Shown: positions 37,920 through 50,478 of the stretch, one piece after another | How positions within the stretch are numbered: position 1 is the first letter of the stretch | Layout of the letters: every line of letters starts with the position of its first letter | NCBI GenBank assembly: GCA_946699065.1 | Contig: CAMPDV010000061.1 | Span: forward strand, 62,001 to 126,000 | Direction of reading: 5' to 3' | Origin: Loxodes magnus | Taxonomy: Eukaryota > Ciliophora > Karyorelictea > Loxodida > Loxodidae | DNA length: 64,000 nucleotides | Notes under the pieces: generated by a model | What the model was told of the DNA's origin: nothing | Seen by the model: only the letters and a program-made list of their open reading frames with translations | Databases searched by the model: none | Position numbers and translations under genes: made by a program

Positions 37920-38478
37920 TTTTATTAATTTATAGCAAGCAATAAATAAATGCATCAAAGCCTAAATATTTCAAATAAAAAGCTTAAAGTCTAGATATCA
38001 CTCTTAATTAAGTATCCTTAATGACATTTTTTTAATTTATATAAATAACTAAATAAAAGCTTCTAGAACTGTAAATTAAAAATAGGAGTCAGTTTTATTA
38101 GATAGCAAAAGTTTAAGAATGTATAAGTCTCTTTTTATGCCTATGGTAAATTTCCTTTTTCAATTATCTTTTAGGTTGATTCTAATATAAATGCCTTATT
38201 TAAAGCAAGTTGTTTAAACTAGCCTATTACGGTTAAAAATTGAGATTGAGATATTTAAACAAAGATGATTGAATTATGTGCTTCAACTCTTAGTTATTTC
38301 TTTAATTAGATGCAATATAAGCATATTTATTCATTCATATTACTCTTCTTTTATACTTTACTCTTTTAAGTTTTACTATTTAATACAAAAGATGATTGAA
38401 ATGCTTTATATGTAAAAGCTAGTTAATTTATTATGGATATTGAGGTATATTTTTCTTAATAATTACAACTTTTAAAAT
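37920..38478. other. AT-rich spacer, no gene seen
   Basis: Nothing recognised between the decayed RING-kelch gene and the 27-bp tandem repeat. Confidence 0.4.
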
Positions 38479-38532
38479 ATGTTTGAAGTTAATTTAAGCA
38501 AGGCTATGTTTGAAGTTAATTTAAGCAAGGCT
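38479..38532. repeat. 27-bp direct tandem duplication
   Basis: Two perfect adjacent copies of a 27-bp unit starting ATGTTTGAAGTTAATTTAAG. The unit length is a multiple of 3, so it would add nine codons to any frame crossing it. Confidence 0.9.
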
Positions 38533-38889
38533 TTTCTTCTTAGCAAGGTCTTCTATAATTTTATGCTAGTCCTTGTTGATCTGCCTTTTGAAGTAGCATA
38601 GGCTCATTTTAAGATTGTCATTATTATTATTTTCTTTGCTTTTTTAAGCTTTTAAATCAACTCGTTAATTAAGCTGAAGCGTATTTCATTTTTAGACTAA
38701 AAAAACCTTTCAGAATCCTTTATTATCTGACTTTCTGCAAAGTTTTATTCTAATACTAAAAAAGACTTCAGCTTATGTAAGTAATTTACATAAAATGACT
38801 TAAGATAGTTTTGGAAAACATTCACAATCCTTATAAAGAGATATTTAAAATTTAAAAATTAAGGTAATTTAGCTTTAAGTTGATTAATG

Positions 38890-40040
38890 ATTGAAATTTT
38901 CAAACTTTAAAATCGGGAAGCGGACCAACATTATCTTCAATGTTTAGCACTTCAATACAGGAGCTGTATTATTTTAGAAAAGCCTAAATCCCATTTAAAG
39001 AAGTGGTATCTTTTTAGGTTTAATTTGTAATTTAACTATTGCTTATATTTCCTTGCTTTCGATTGCTTCTGCAAATACAAGCTACTCACCATTCATTAGC
39101 TGTATTGGTTAACTGTCAATCAGATTTTTTCCATTCATGTTATGTTTGAATTAAGTAAGAAAACTACTCCAATAATTGCATTTGCTTTACTTTATATAAT
39201 ATTTAGTCATTAAATTGTTTCCACGGAGGACTCATCTAAGTAAAATAAGCTTCCTTTTAAATAGCATATACTGCCCATGAAGAAACTTCCACTAATTTAA
39301 TCAATTCTTGAACGAATAAATACAAATGCTCCACCACTAAAATTTGCTTAACTTCCTACTGCGCTCACATTTTAGATGGCTAAGTTGCTTAATTCTTGTA
39401 AATAAAGGTTTCCTCCACTTCATTTTGTCTAGTTATAATTAACTCCAATTAATATTTTTTATCTTCGAAAAATCAGCATAAATAGCTCCACCATTTCACT
39501 AAGCGGTATTAGCCATAAAACGGAACTTTAAATTTCATAAATTTCTGATTTATAAAGGTAAATTGCTCCTCGGTTTATTTCTGCTGTATTGTTAATAAAG
39601 TTGATATGATTAATGCTCTAAATGGAAGATTTGTCTTTTAATGAGAAAACTCCTCGGAAAATTTTAGCTGAGTTTTATGAGCAGTTATTATGGGTAAAAT
39701 TCTCAATAGTAGAGTTAGACAATTAAAATACTCCTCCTTCTCCTTTTGCATGATTTTCCTCTAAATTACAATTTTATATTAAGCTTATGATAGAAGACTC
39801 AAAGTAAAAAGTACTTCCTTATGATTCTGCTTAATTTTTCTATACTTTAACGTTTTTTAAGAGTACATCTTTTGACTCCTTTGCATATATTACACTTCCT
39901 ATATTCGCGTCGTTTTCAAGAAAACTGCAATTTTTAAGGTGTAATTAATCTAAGTCTATGGAGTTTATAGTAGCATTCGCTTTGTTTTTCTCAAAATTAG
40001 TTTGCTTAAAGTATGAAATAGACTAACTCAATTAAATTAT
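38890..40040 (-). pseudogene. beta-helix repeat surface-type protein, frame-broken
   Basis: The minus strand encodes degenerate repeats of about 20-25 residues, rich in Asn/Ser with Gly-Gly turns: HLKNCSFLENDANIGSVIYA, IQNCNLEENHAKGEGGVF, NHINFINNTAEINRGAIYLY, MANTAQWNGGAIYADF, KWSGGNLYLQELSNLAIQNV and ANFSGGAFVFI. This pattern (NN-T-x-GGAIY) is that of right-handed parallel beta-helix proteins, common among large ciliate membrane or surface proteins. The good frame changes at least twice between 39540 and 39380. No signal peptide or clear termini were found. Probably a decayed fragment of a larger gene. Confidence 0.6.
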
Positions 40041-40049
40041 AAAGCTTTT

Positions 40050-41840
40050 CATATCATTTTCATATCATTAACGATAAATCTCTTTCTTATTAATTTTAAA
40101 AAGTAACACCATAGTATTCCAGCCTTCATTTATGAACCTCTAAAATATTTCTTTTACAGATAAAATTGCTTATTATAGTTTATTCAATACCAAGTTTGAT
40201 GATGCGATTACTAAGAACAATGTTGTTCTTCATTGTGTAATTTAAATAATTGAATATATGCCTTCTAGTTGATATGCTTCTTTAACTAATAAAACTCTTA
40301 AAAATATTTATTTTTGCTTAGATCTTAAATACTTATTTTTCTTTTAGTTAAAACAACCTTAAAGTTATATAGCCACTAATATTATTGTAGACTTTTATAT
40401 TTGAGCTTTATTTTTATTTAATAGTTGCTAAATAATACAAATTATTTTTAATTTACTAGAGTAAATTAATTTATCCAAAGTTAGTTGTAAAGTAAAGTTT
40501 CATATAACTCATCAATTTAGATAGAAAATTTAAGATTTTTGCTAATCTTATTAGAGGTAAAGGTTTAAATAGATGATTTTGAGTTATCTCACTCCTTTAA
40601 ATATAAATTTACTCTATAGTCATATCTTAAACCTCACTTCCTTTATTAAAACTAGCATTCTAAGTATTTGAATATGAGTATTATAAGATTATTAATAAAA
40701 TCTTGCTTCCCTTAACTTTAGTTTATTTCTCTAAGTTTAATATAACATTCTAAATATACTAAGCATATTAATTTCTATATGACTAAATAATAAGATCTAA
40801 TGTTCCTAATATATATTGATGATATACTCTATATATTTTTCTTTATTATTAGCTTTCATTCAATACTTCAATAATGAATATACCACATAACTTCGAAATA
40901 AGTGCCAACTTCATTTTATATTGCTTGTAAGCTTCAAATATTATCCCACTTATATACTTTATAAATTATTAATTTATATGTTCTATAATAATTTACTTTC
41001 CTCTATTTCATTATAAGGGAAAAGTATATTCTCTTAAGTTAAAAGGGGCTTAATGATATGATAGAATTATTAGGCTCAAGATTATTCCTTGATAATCATA
41101 AGCCTTATTTTAAGTCTTTGAATATGATTAATACTTACTGAGTGTATAAAACAATTATCTATTTTCTCTGTCAGATTTATTTTTTATAGACTTTTAACAA
41201 AGTAACTCTAAAACATACTTAATCTTATATTACTAGAAACATAACTTTAAACATCCTTGCTATTTTATCTATAGGCCAATTATAATTTGGAAAGCTTAAT
41301 ATTTTATAAACATGTGTATATATTAGTTCTTTATTCTATAGCTAGATACCTTTATTTTCTTAGCTCTAGCTCTTCTATCATAAATAAGTATTAACTCTGC
41401 TATCTAAAACTTTTTTAGAACTAAAAGCAGTTTAATTTTTTAATTTTAACTTTTCCATAAAAAAAAGGCAAAATAATAACTATTTTTGTACTAAATCATA
41501 ATGATTTTCCTGTTTATTATATCCTATCCCATATCATTCATTTTATATAGGATAAATATCTAGTCTATGTTTATAAATTCATTAGATGTATCTTAAAGTT
41601 AAATAGCTAAGTCTATTTATAGTTTATTTAGATTATTATTTGATACCTTTAAATGAAAGGAAAACCTTTTTATTAAATATAAGTCTCTTACTATTAGATC
41701 TAATATATTTATGATTGTTTAGCTACTTAATATGTCTTTATTTTGTCTAATGTAATAATTATTTAAAAATCAATCAAAAAAAGCGATTCTTTCCTAGGTA
41801 ACTAGTATTAAATATATCCCTCTAAAATTAGTTTATTATA
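40050..41840. other. AT-rich region, no gene supported
   Basis: Some mixed patches but no domain, RNA or repeat recognised. It may contain upstream remains of the beta-helix gene. Confidence 0.4.
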
Positions 41841-41846
41841 CTTAAA

Positions 41847-43319
41847 ATGTGGTAGAATATCTGCTTTTTGCTAATAATGGTCAAAGGGTCACTTTCATCT
41901 GAAGGAAGCTTATTTTCACTGATAGTTCTTAGCTAAAACTAAACATTCTTATAGTTAAGGAATTTGGAAAGACCAGTAGAGAGTCTATAAGTAAAATGCT
42001 GTTCTGATTAAGTTATGTAGTTTAGATTGAAAAATCATTCTTATTCCTACAACTAAGAAATTAGCTATAATTTTTAACTAGGAACTTGTGATTTAGTTCC
42101 TTAGAAATGCTAAGTGTGGATATTAAATCAAACTCATTATGTAGCTCCTTATATTGCTAAGTATTCAAAAGCAAATTTTTCAGACAAGATAGGAACTACA
42201 TAAAATATGCAGTGAAAGCTCTTCATTTGAATGACTTATATATGATCTGATGAAAACTTGATGGTTAACACAAGATGCAATAGAATTAACGAAAAGAATA
42301 GAGGAAGAAACTAGGAAAATTAGACTTAACGTGATTTTAATCTGGAGAAATTGAAAAAAGGTTAAAAAGTGTATTTAACGCTAACTACTAATCCATAGAG
42401 ATTAAAGCTGATCCACTATGTCCTGGATTCTTTAAATTTAGATATTATATCATAAGTTTTCATTTCTATACCTAGAAGATATAGGAACTAACTAATGTAT
42501 ACAATCCCAAGAAAATTAGTGTATAAATATCCTAAAATTTAGTTTTTATCAACTTCGGTTGATATAGGTCCTATTACTAAAATAGTTGCAGCTATGCTGT
42601 ATGTACAAGAAAATATTGCCAACTCTTAAAGTGATGATATTTTCACAGCAATTGATGATGACGCTTCTTATACTACTGCTTTGATAGATACTTTTGTATA
42701 CTACTCGTTAGTTAATCCATAAAGTACTATTGGAGCTTCTCATTTGAAACTAAGAAATTTCAATTTGTCTTATTTTGGGTGGCCAATGTATTCTAAAAAG
42801 CCAAAAGAAGGTAGATGCATATATACTGAAGTATTATAAGGGTATGCAGGAATTTTATATAGAATCAATCACCTAGATTTAGAACTAGCTATAGCACTAA
42901 CACGAAGAGATCTAGTACCAGAAATGACCGAATGCTATTTTTCAGACGATCTAATTATCAGTTGGTTGCTAGGTTATAAAAACATCAACATTATTGGATT
43001 AAAAAGGAGATAGAAAAATCATAGCTTTGCAAGAAATAATATCCGGTTCTACCCTCATTCCAGAGATAACAACACTTTACACTTTAAAATTATGGATGAT
43101 TTTAGCTAATAAATATAAGATAATCTGGAACGATATGAAATATGCTATAAAACATTAATTGAAAAAACCATCGATTTCAAAAATAAAAAGTTTAAATTCA
43201 AATCCAAGCAGCAAATTTTAAAAGATCTCAATTCCATTTTTCACAGCAGATTGAATAGCAAAAGTAAAGCTCTTGAAGGAGAGTAAAATAAATAGTTATA
43301 AATAAATAAATAAATTTGA
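41847..43319 (+). CDS. putative secretory-pathway glycosyltransferase
   Basis: A 490-codon frame from ATG 41847 to TGA 43317-43319. The start MWQNICFFLLIM looks like a signal peptide or anchor. The Cys-rich region of about 120 residues that follows includes THYVAPYIAKYSKANFSDKI. From about residue 165 a catalytic-type domain appears: VYLTLTTNPQRL, QVFISIPRRYRN, then DIGPITKIVAAMLY, then FTAIDDDASYTT (a DxD-type metal and nucleotide-sugar motif), GYAGILYRINHL and CYFSDDLIISWLLG. These motifs resemble an uncharacterised eukaryotic GT-A-like glycosyltransferase family; the sugar and acceptor are unknown. Three TGA codons near residues 123-137 read as Trp. The stop lies inside the tail of the retroelement that starts at 43302, so the C-terminus may have been altered by that insertion. 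Confidence 0.75.
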
Positions 43320-43804
43320 TTATAGAGCGCGTAGCACTCTCGTTGGTGCGCAGCTCTTTAATAAAAATGTTTCATACTGACAAGAATGTTTGTTACTGAT
43401 AAAATTATCAGATACTGATAAACCTTGTTCAATACTGGTATAATTATTCAGTACTGATAAAAATGTTCAATACTGATATAATTTTAGAATACTCGTAATC
43501 TTTAATACTTGCTGGAGGTCCAAGGACATGGCAGGATTGTGTCTCATTGCATCACCAAAGCAGAGGACGACATGTGTCAATTATGGGTACTTAAATTCCC
43601 CACCTCTGATGAAGCTCGCAATATTATTTCTTTTTCGTTCCAGTATTAAAAATAAACGAAACCAAGTCAAGCCAGTGTCAAAGGTCTAAGGATCTTATGT
43701 CTCGAGGCCAAACCAAAGCAGAGGAAGACATAAGTCGATTATGGGTACTTAACTTCCCCAACCTCTGATGAAGACGACCTTGCTGTTCACCTTCGAACAA
43801 CTAT
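43302..43804 (-). mobile_element. SINE-like element, long form
   Basis: On the minus strand it begins ATAGTTGTTCGAAGGTGAAC (near-hairpin), ends with the hairpin AGAGCTGCGCACC...GTGCTACGCGCTCT and ATAATC, and has a (TTTA)n tail at 43302-43316. The body holds two copies of a unit of about 60 bp (from AACCTCTGATGAAG rightwards on the plus strand, with ATTATGGGTACTTAA), separated by about 110 bp. It has no convincing ORF. Near-identical relatives lie at 47354-47699 and 59957-60412. Confidence 0.8.
43324..43362 (-). repeat. terminal hairpin of SINE-like element
   Basis: Stem AGAGC/GCTCT outside GCAC/GTGC, loop region containing AACGA, TAC bulge. Same architecture as the ORF-bearing element at 9436-9480. 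Confidence 0.7.
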
Positions 43805-45295
43805 GGAAGTTTTAAAAATTATATGATATACTTACAATATAATTAATACTTTAAAATTATTTTATTCCATACATTAGAAGTATACATTTAATTACCTCAA
43901 ATTTTAAGCAAAATTTTGAAATTCAATTAAAAAAAATAAAATAAACCTAGTTTCTCTAATTTGCGCTTGACTAAAGAAAACGTTAATTGATGATAAAAGA
44001 AATGTTCATAATATAAATTACTTCTTCGCATTATCTACATATTCTAATGATTTACTATATGACTATTGAAGGTATTCTTCTATTCATATAAAGTATATTA
44101 AATGCAAATAATTGAAGTAATTGTATTACTAAAATAGAATAAAAAGTTAAAATAAAGGTTTCAAAGGCTAATATCAGTTATACCCTTTTTAAGAGAATTT
44201 TATGAAGGAATATTTAAAAAAGCATAGAAAGCTATAGTGAAGAAATGATCTATATATCCAAACTATTTAATCTTGATTTATTCAATTGCTAAACTTATGA
44301 GTAATGCAAAGCTTTGAGTATACTATAAAAGAATGAAAATCAAAATAAAAAATCTTAAATTTTAGAGTTCAAAGACTTGCATAACTATTATAAAATAAAT
44401 ATCTCTTTTATTAAATTTTTACTGATAAAAGTATTAAAATAAACTACAATAATTGCATTTATCTAATATCTAAGATATATTAATAGAAAATTAATATTAC
44501 AATACTTAACTAGTTTAAAAGATATTCAAGTAAATAAAGATTTTAGAAAGAATATGAAAGATTTCTTAGTTAATTCTATATAAAATATACATATTAAATT
44601 GAAGGTTTATCAACATCCCTTTTACTACTTCTCATATCAAATTTATATAAAAGAAAATTAATTTTAATACAATTTTACAAAAATGAGATACAAATTTCAT
44701 TTCATTCAATGAAAGACATATTGCTTTAATATATCTTAATTTATACTAATAGTTAAGGTATAATTAAGTCAAGAGACTTTTGTTTGCATGTAGATTAAAT
44801 TATAAAAATATTGTATATCTTAATACAGTAGAAACTATATTTCTAACTATGATTTAAAAGAATTATTTATGGTGCTAAAGACTAGAAGGGCAATTAGTAA
44901 AAAGAATAATTAATTTTTAGACTTTAGATATCCATATCTCAGCAGAAAGAAACTATATATGAAATGCTGCTCTTTTTCGAATTTAAAATTGTTTAATATA
45001 GAAAATAAAGAAAATATTATTTATTTAGTATAAATAGAAACTTCTAGATGTGAAAAACAAACTAACACATAAAATATAAATAATATCATTAAATTAAACA
45101 TTCAGTCATTTTTGCTATAAAAGTTAAGATAAACATATACTTGCTCTGTCATAATACTTTATTCCTAGTTCATTAATAAACTTTAGAAGATTATTCTTTA
45201 TATTAATTGAAAATATTATGAATATAATAATTAAAATTAAGAAAGAATGTAAAGCATTTTTTACTACATAAATCTATTAAGGGTGCTTTTATAAT
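43805..45295. other. AT-rich spacer, no gene seen
   Basis: No coding or RNA signal recognised. Confidence 0.4.
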
Positions 45296-45299
45296 TTAG

Positions 45300-45610
45300 T
45301 TAGTATGAGAAAGTCAAAATCATGTTGGATTATTTCAAATCCTTTTCCAGTTCGATGACAGTTCTAATTAATCGAAAAATTATTTTAGAGTCTGCTTTTT
45401 ATCCATTCCAAGAATTTGTTTTTTGATCAAGTGCTCAATTCACTATTTGCAGTTATTTTTCACTTATCACTTCCTCTTTTATTTTCTGCTTTCTAGAGTA
45501 TTTAATTTTAAATAGTTGAGAGATGTTAGTGCATGATTTTCTTGATGGAGTAGATATAAGAAATGGTTGATTTATAACCTTACTAGTTTTAGTTTAATTT
45601 TTTTATTTTA
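45300..45610 (-). pseudogene. fragment of coiled-coil retroelement ORF
   Basis: The minus strand gives INHFLYLLHQENHALTSLNY, IEHLIKKQILGMDKKQ and, after a one-base frame change near 45390, LIRTVIELEKDLK. These align in order with the 5.1-5.7 kb ORF (IHFLHPLLQDKLQALTYIYY ... LIKTVIELEKQLK). The Lys-rich C-terminal part of the 5-kb copy is missing. A truncated and frameshifted paralogue. Confidence 0.6.
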
Positions 45611-47350
45611 TTTAATAGAATATATCCATCTTTTTTTAATAGTTATAGAAAATTTATAAAGTAAATAAAGTCTCTTAAATTATTTTTCATTTATAAAGAA
45701 GATATAAAAAATTATTTAGATATAGTAACATTGATAATAAGTTTTAAAAATTATCCTTTTTTATTAATTGAAACTAGATTCTGGAACCTTATTTTTTTTT
45801 TATGCATATACCACAATGAAAGAATGATGATACTACAAGTATTTAGATTGCAGTGATTAAATTTTTTTCAAGATATATTATATCTTATTATAAATTATGG
45901 CATTAAATTTCATATATCCTATTTATCCTTTCCTTCTTTATCTTTCTTTTTAAATACATTAATTTCATTACATAGCATGTAATACTTTTGTAATATTTAA
46001 AAATATAACGTATATTTGTAATACTTACATCAATTAACTTTATAATTTAATATGATACAATTTTATTACTTCCTGACTAATTAGTTTTATTTAAAGATAA
46101 AGGAAATCTGATTGTATATTTACTTGGTTTATTGTGTTTTAACTTTATTCTATTTTCTTATTGAATATTCTTGTCTAGATTTGATTGGTTTACGACCATA
46201 TTTATTCTTCTGCAACAACTCTATTTAAAGTAAGATATTTTTCAGACAAATACTCCTTTATCCAAATTTTAATAGTGTAATTAGTTGCCTTACTTAGTGG
46301 AGATATAAAAAATTGTTCTTTATATAGGCATAATTATTGTAGAAATTAATCTATATCTTTATCTGATATAATTACTAGATATGCTGCTTATTTATTCTTA
46401 TTAATTTTATGAACTTGTTCTAAAATTAAATTTTCCTAGATTGTTTTAAATTAATATTTTAAGGAAAAATAAATAAAAGGTTCATAAGAGTGGATTAATA
46501 ATACTTTACTTATTTTAGTTTATCTAAATCTAAAGTCTATTATTAATATAGCATTACATTTTTTGCTTAATCAATGCTTTTAAATGAAATATGCTTGATA
46601 AAATTATATTTGAATGTAATATCAACTATTATATTCATTTAGTTTACTTGAGTAGAATAGATTTATAATATGATAGAAATATAAAATTTTAACAACTTTA
46701 AAAGTAGAGAATTTCTGATAATTATTTAATATATATTTAGATATTCTTTGAAGTTATAAATTTTATATAATATGCTATATACTAAATATCTTATTTAATA
46801 GCTTATACTAATTACTAAGCTGAAAGGAAAAAGTATTTATTCTTTATAAATTACAGCTAAATTTATCTCAAATCTTACATTTTTTAAATATAATTTACTC
46901 TAATATCAAGAATTAATTCTATTTTTTCCTTTATCTTATCTTAATACATTTTTTCAATATTTAAAAGTCTCATAATCTCTCAAGCCTAAAAATATATTTA
47001 AAATTTACTAAATAGTTTTATTTCAAATTCCCTTAAAATTTTAAATTCATCTGAATTAAAGGACTAAGTGTTTAAAATTAATTCTCTTTAGCTATATAAT
47101 TTAAAAATAATAAATCCCAAAACTATCGTTGAGCTATTAAAAAATTTAAAATTTTATAGTTTTATTCAAAAAATTATAAAAAAGGAACCAAATTTAATAA
47201 ATTTAAAATACTAATATTCTGAAAGTATTTCTTTTTCAAAAATTATAATAGAATAAAGCAAAAAATTATTAATAATATACTTACAAAAATAAGAATAACC
47301 TTGCTGACCAAAGAAACTAAAATTAATTTATAGAGTAATAGATTTAAATT
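45611..47350. other. AT-rich spacer, no gene seen
   Basis: No supported frame. Mixed-composition patches near 46140-46480 did not yield a recognisable protein. Confidence 0.4.
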
Positions 47351-47353
47351 TTT

Positions 47354-47699
47354 AAATAAATAAATAAATTTGATTATAGAGCGCGTAGCACACTCGTTGG
47401 TGCGCAGCTCTTTAAAAAAAATGTTTCATACTGACAAGAATGTTTATTACCGATAAAATTATCAGATACTGGTAGCCTTGTTCAATATTGGTATAATTAT
47501 TCTGTACTGATAAAAATGTTCAATACTGATATAATTTTAGAATACTCGTAATCTTTAATACTTGCTGGAGGTCCAAGGACATGGCAGGATTGTGTCTCAT
47601 TGCATCACCAAAGCAGAGGATGACATGTGTCAATTATGGGTGCTTAAATTCCCCAACCTCTGATGAAGACGACCTTGTTGTTCACTTTCGAACAACTAT
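47354..47699 (-). mobile_element. SINE-like element, short form
   Basis: Same ends as the 43.3-kb copy: GTTGTTC-gaaagt-GAACAAC hairpin at its 5' end, terminal hairpin at 47378-47412 and a (TTTA)n tail. It contains only one copy of the internal 60-bp unit and lacks the spacer, so it is about 150 bp shorter. Identity to the other copies is high, suggesting recent activity. Confidence 0.8.
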
Positions 47700-48990
47700 T
47701 TAATTTATAATAAATTTAAAATAAAAATTTTATTAGTTTCTTAAGATTAAAGAGATGCTTAAATTATCTTTTAGTTTTAATATTTTATTTTTTCTAAGAT
47801 TAAAAGCTTCCTAATTACATAATAAATAGTGTCTATAATTATTTAATTCCAAAAAATTATTTTAACTTAATATAAAGACCAATAATTATTATTTAAATTA
47901 TACATAATATCTTCTTTTTAGCCTAAATAAAAAAATTGTGAAATACTTGCTTAACTTTACTTTTCTATAAATATTATATCTTAGTTAAAATTATAATTTT
48001 TATTAGATTCTTAAATACTCTAATAGTTAAATTTTTTACTAGAAATAATAATTTTTTTTGCAGCTAATTGTTTAATTTGTTATATATATTTTTAATTATA
48101 ATATAATAAAAAATTTAATTAGCACTTCTTTATTTTTAATTATTATATTATATCTTTTTATTTCTATTTTAAATGTTTTAATATATTATACTTCTATAAA
48201 TATTTGTAATTAAATACATTTCTTTAACTAAATATTGCTATTACAAGCATTTAAGGTGAGGTTTATATTTAACATTCTTTGATTTATATTCTTTTAGATT
48301 ATTTAATTGTCTAATGCTAAAATAAATTTACATATGTAAATTATTTAATATCATAATATTTTATTTTGCTTATATAAAAAATATTAAATGTATTTAAATA
48401 GTTTTATTAAAGAACAATAGTATAGCTTATTAAAGTAGCACACATTATTGATTAACTATTTTAAAATTTGTATCTAAAGTTTCTCTTTTTCTTTTTCCTT
48501 GGATTGTTAGTTCTTGTAATAGGTATTTCTGAATATTTTGTTCTTCATTTATATATTTTACTATTTATTAGCCTAACTAATCTCTAAGTATTAAATTTTA
48601 ATGCTTTTCGTTAGCTTATATCGCTGTTTATAATAATTTAATACTTTAAACTTGCTTTCTTCTTTAAATGTTAGCAAGAAGGAAATAATTTTAAAGTATG
48701 TAAATATATTAGCATACTATATGTACAATTATAATGATTATTATATATTTAAGTCCTAAGGAGTTTAAATAATAGAAACTATTTTATCTAAGAGATTAAA
48801 ATTAGTAAAAGAATAAATAAAAAAGCTAGCATATAGCCTTTACTAATTTATTTCTATTCAATTAATTGAGAAATTATTAAAGTTAGATTATAATAGATAT
48901 AATTAATAACACTAATATGTAACCTTTAAACTCCTTTTTCTATAATTTTAATATTACTTTATTTATTATAAAATATCAGGTATAAACTGG
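47700..48990. other. AT-rich spacer, no gene seen
   Basis: No coding or RNA signal recognised. Confidence 0.45.
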
Positions 48991-48999
48991 ATTTTTAAC

Positions 49000-49930
49000 T
49001 ATCAAATCTGCAAGAAGGGATTAAAGGTGCAATACTCGAAGAAAACAGACAGAGTAAGTTTCCTTCTTCCAATACAAGAGGAATATGATTCTAACTTCTT
49101 GAACTCGTTATGAGTAAGAGCATTCTCTCAAAAAATGAAAAGCTACTGCTCCTGGTATCAAATAGCTTTTCTTGTCGAGTTCTGGATTTGAAAAATGGCT
49201 TTAGCTATGAAAAGTGGAATAGTTATTTAGGTAAGAAAACTCCTAAACGTGAAGGAGGTTTGTATTTAAATTCAGAACTTTAATTTTTTAAGATTGATCT
49301 TAAGAAGAAATTTTAGATATTGATGGGGAAATTCAGCTTGGCCAAGAAGACTATATAATTTTAGAGTAGTAATTTGGAGTAAGTAATTGACTCCCTTAAG
49401 GCTCAAGAAATTCCTTTAATCTTTTTCTCCAACCAACCCTAAATTTTAGCACCATTGGAATTGAAATAAAAATACCTCCCAAGTAGCTAAACCAATCTAT
49501 CGAGAGCCAGTATAGCTGTCCGAAAAGTAATGGTTCTACTGCGGAAATAGATAACATATCTACCTAAACTGTAAGGGATTCCTCTCCAAATTAAGAGATT
49601 AATGGTGATAATTAGAGACTGAGAAGGCATGTCACGAAATGTGGAAAAGGAAGAAACTAAACTAGAAATTACACGGAAGTTAATTACTCTTCTGTGACTC
49701 TTTTGGGAGGTTTTAATGAAACCACTTGAACTGGAATAAAAAGGTAGATCTAGCTCTTTAGACCAATATATTGGAAGGATATTACCTTAGGAATGAAGTT
49801 TCAACAACATATAAAAATATCCACACTAATAGAAATTGAGGAAAAACTATTACAAAAACTCCGTCTAACGTGGATACAGGCGAAAAAAGGCTTTCAATAA
49901 AGCAAAAATACCTAACTTCTATGATTATAT
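49000..49930 (+). pseudogene. retroelement-like ORF in two frames
   Basis: A patch of normal base composition in an AT desert. The first half reads well in one frame (LLELVMSKSILSKNEKLLLL, GFSYEKWNSYLGKKTPKREG, VIDSLKAQEIPLIFFSNQ). The second half reads well in the next (SFNLFLQPTLNFSTIGIEIK, NQSIESQYSCPKSNGSTAEI, EVNYSSVTLLGGFNETTW, LIEIEEKLLQKLRLTWIQAK). The break lies near 49410. No domain is recognised. Composition and location in a retroelement cluster suggest a decayed mobile-element protein, but a two-exon host gene is possible. Confidence 0.45.
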
Positions 49931-50394
49931 ATAATGTAAATAAATAATTATAATTAACTACTTTATTTTAAACTAGCGTTTTCTTTTAGATTTTAAACAG
50001 AGATAAATTCATGACAGCATAATGCTAAGAAACATGAATTATACAGTCTTTAGTTTATTAATAATCTCTTCTGATTAATATCTTAAATGAAATAGAGCAA
50101 CTTACTTAATAATATGATAGTAGGCAAGCAATCCATTTATATATACTTTAGAAATAACACTACAACTCTTAATTTGCTTATTGTTTAGTTACTAAATAAA
50201 GTTAAGGAGCAGTTTTTATATAGATAGGTTATTGTATAAAAGCGTTGATAGGATTTCTTTAGCAATAGTGTTTATTTAAATATTTAACTAAAAATATAAT
50301 CTTTATAATATAAAAGCTATTAATATACTATTATATAAAATAGACCAAAATTTACTCTTGCTAATAATATTTAAGCTGTAGATTTTCAATTATA

Positions 50395-50478
50395 CCAAAA
50401 AACGATATTTACAGAATCTAAAACGCTTGAGAAATCCTAAAGATGATAAGTCTACCACTATAACCTCTCGACCATGTT
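50395..50478 (-). pseudogene. tRNA-like pseudogene (Leu/Ser type)
   Basis: The minus strand contains CATGGTCGAGAGGTTATAG, aligning with the D-arm and A box of the tRNA-Leu at 29.07 kb (GTGGCCGAGTGGTCTAAG). About 80 nt of roughly tRNA length end in a degraded T-arm (TTTTAGATTC for GGTTCAAATC). The acceptor stem does not pair. A T6 run follows. Probably a decayed tRNA or tRNA-derived sequence. Confidence 0.4.

Noticed and set aside
37586..37945. 119-codon plus-strand standard-code ORF
   Set aside because: It is antisense to the RING-kelch paralogue, whose Cys pairs and kelch blades read well on the minus strand.
42895..42990. Reverse transcriptase YxDD-like motif (YFSDDLI)
   Set aside because: It belongs to the glycosyltransferase frame, with its DxD and other family motifs upstream, and no other RT block is present.
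43302..43804. Classical DNA-transposon MITE or ciliate IES with terminal inverted repeats
   Set aside because: The two ends are not inverted copies of each other; a hairpin plus tetranucleotide tail at one end fits a retroposon, and no TA-bounded inverted repeats were found.
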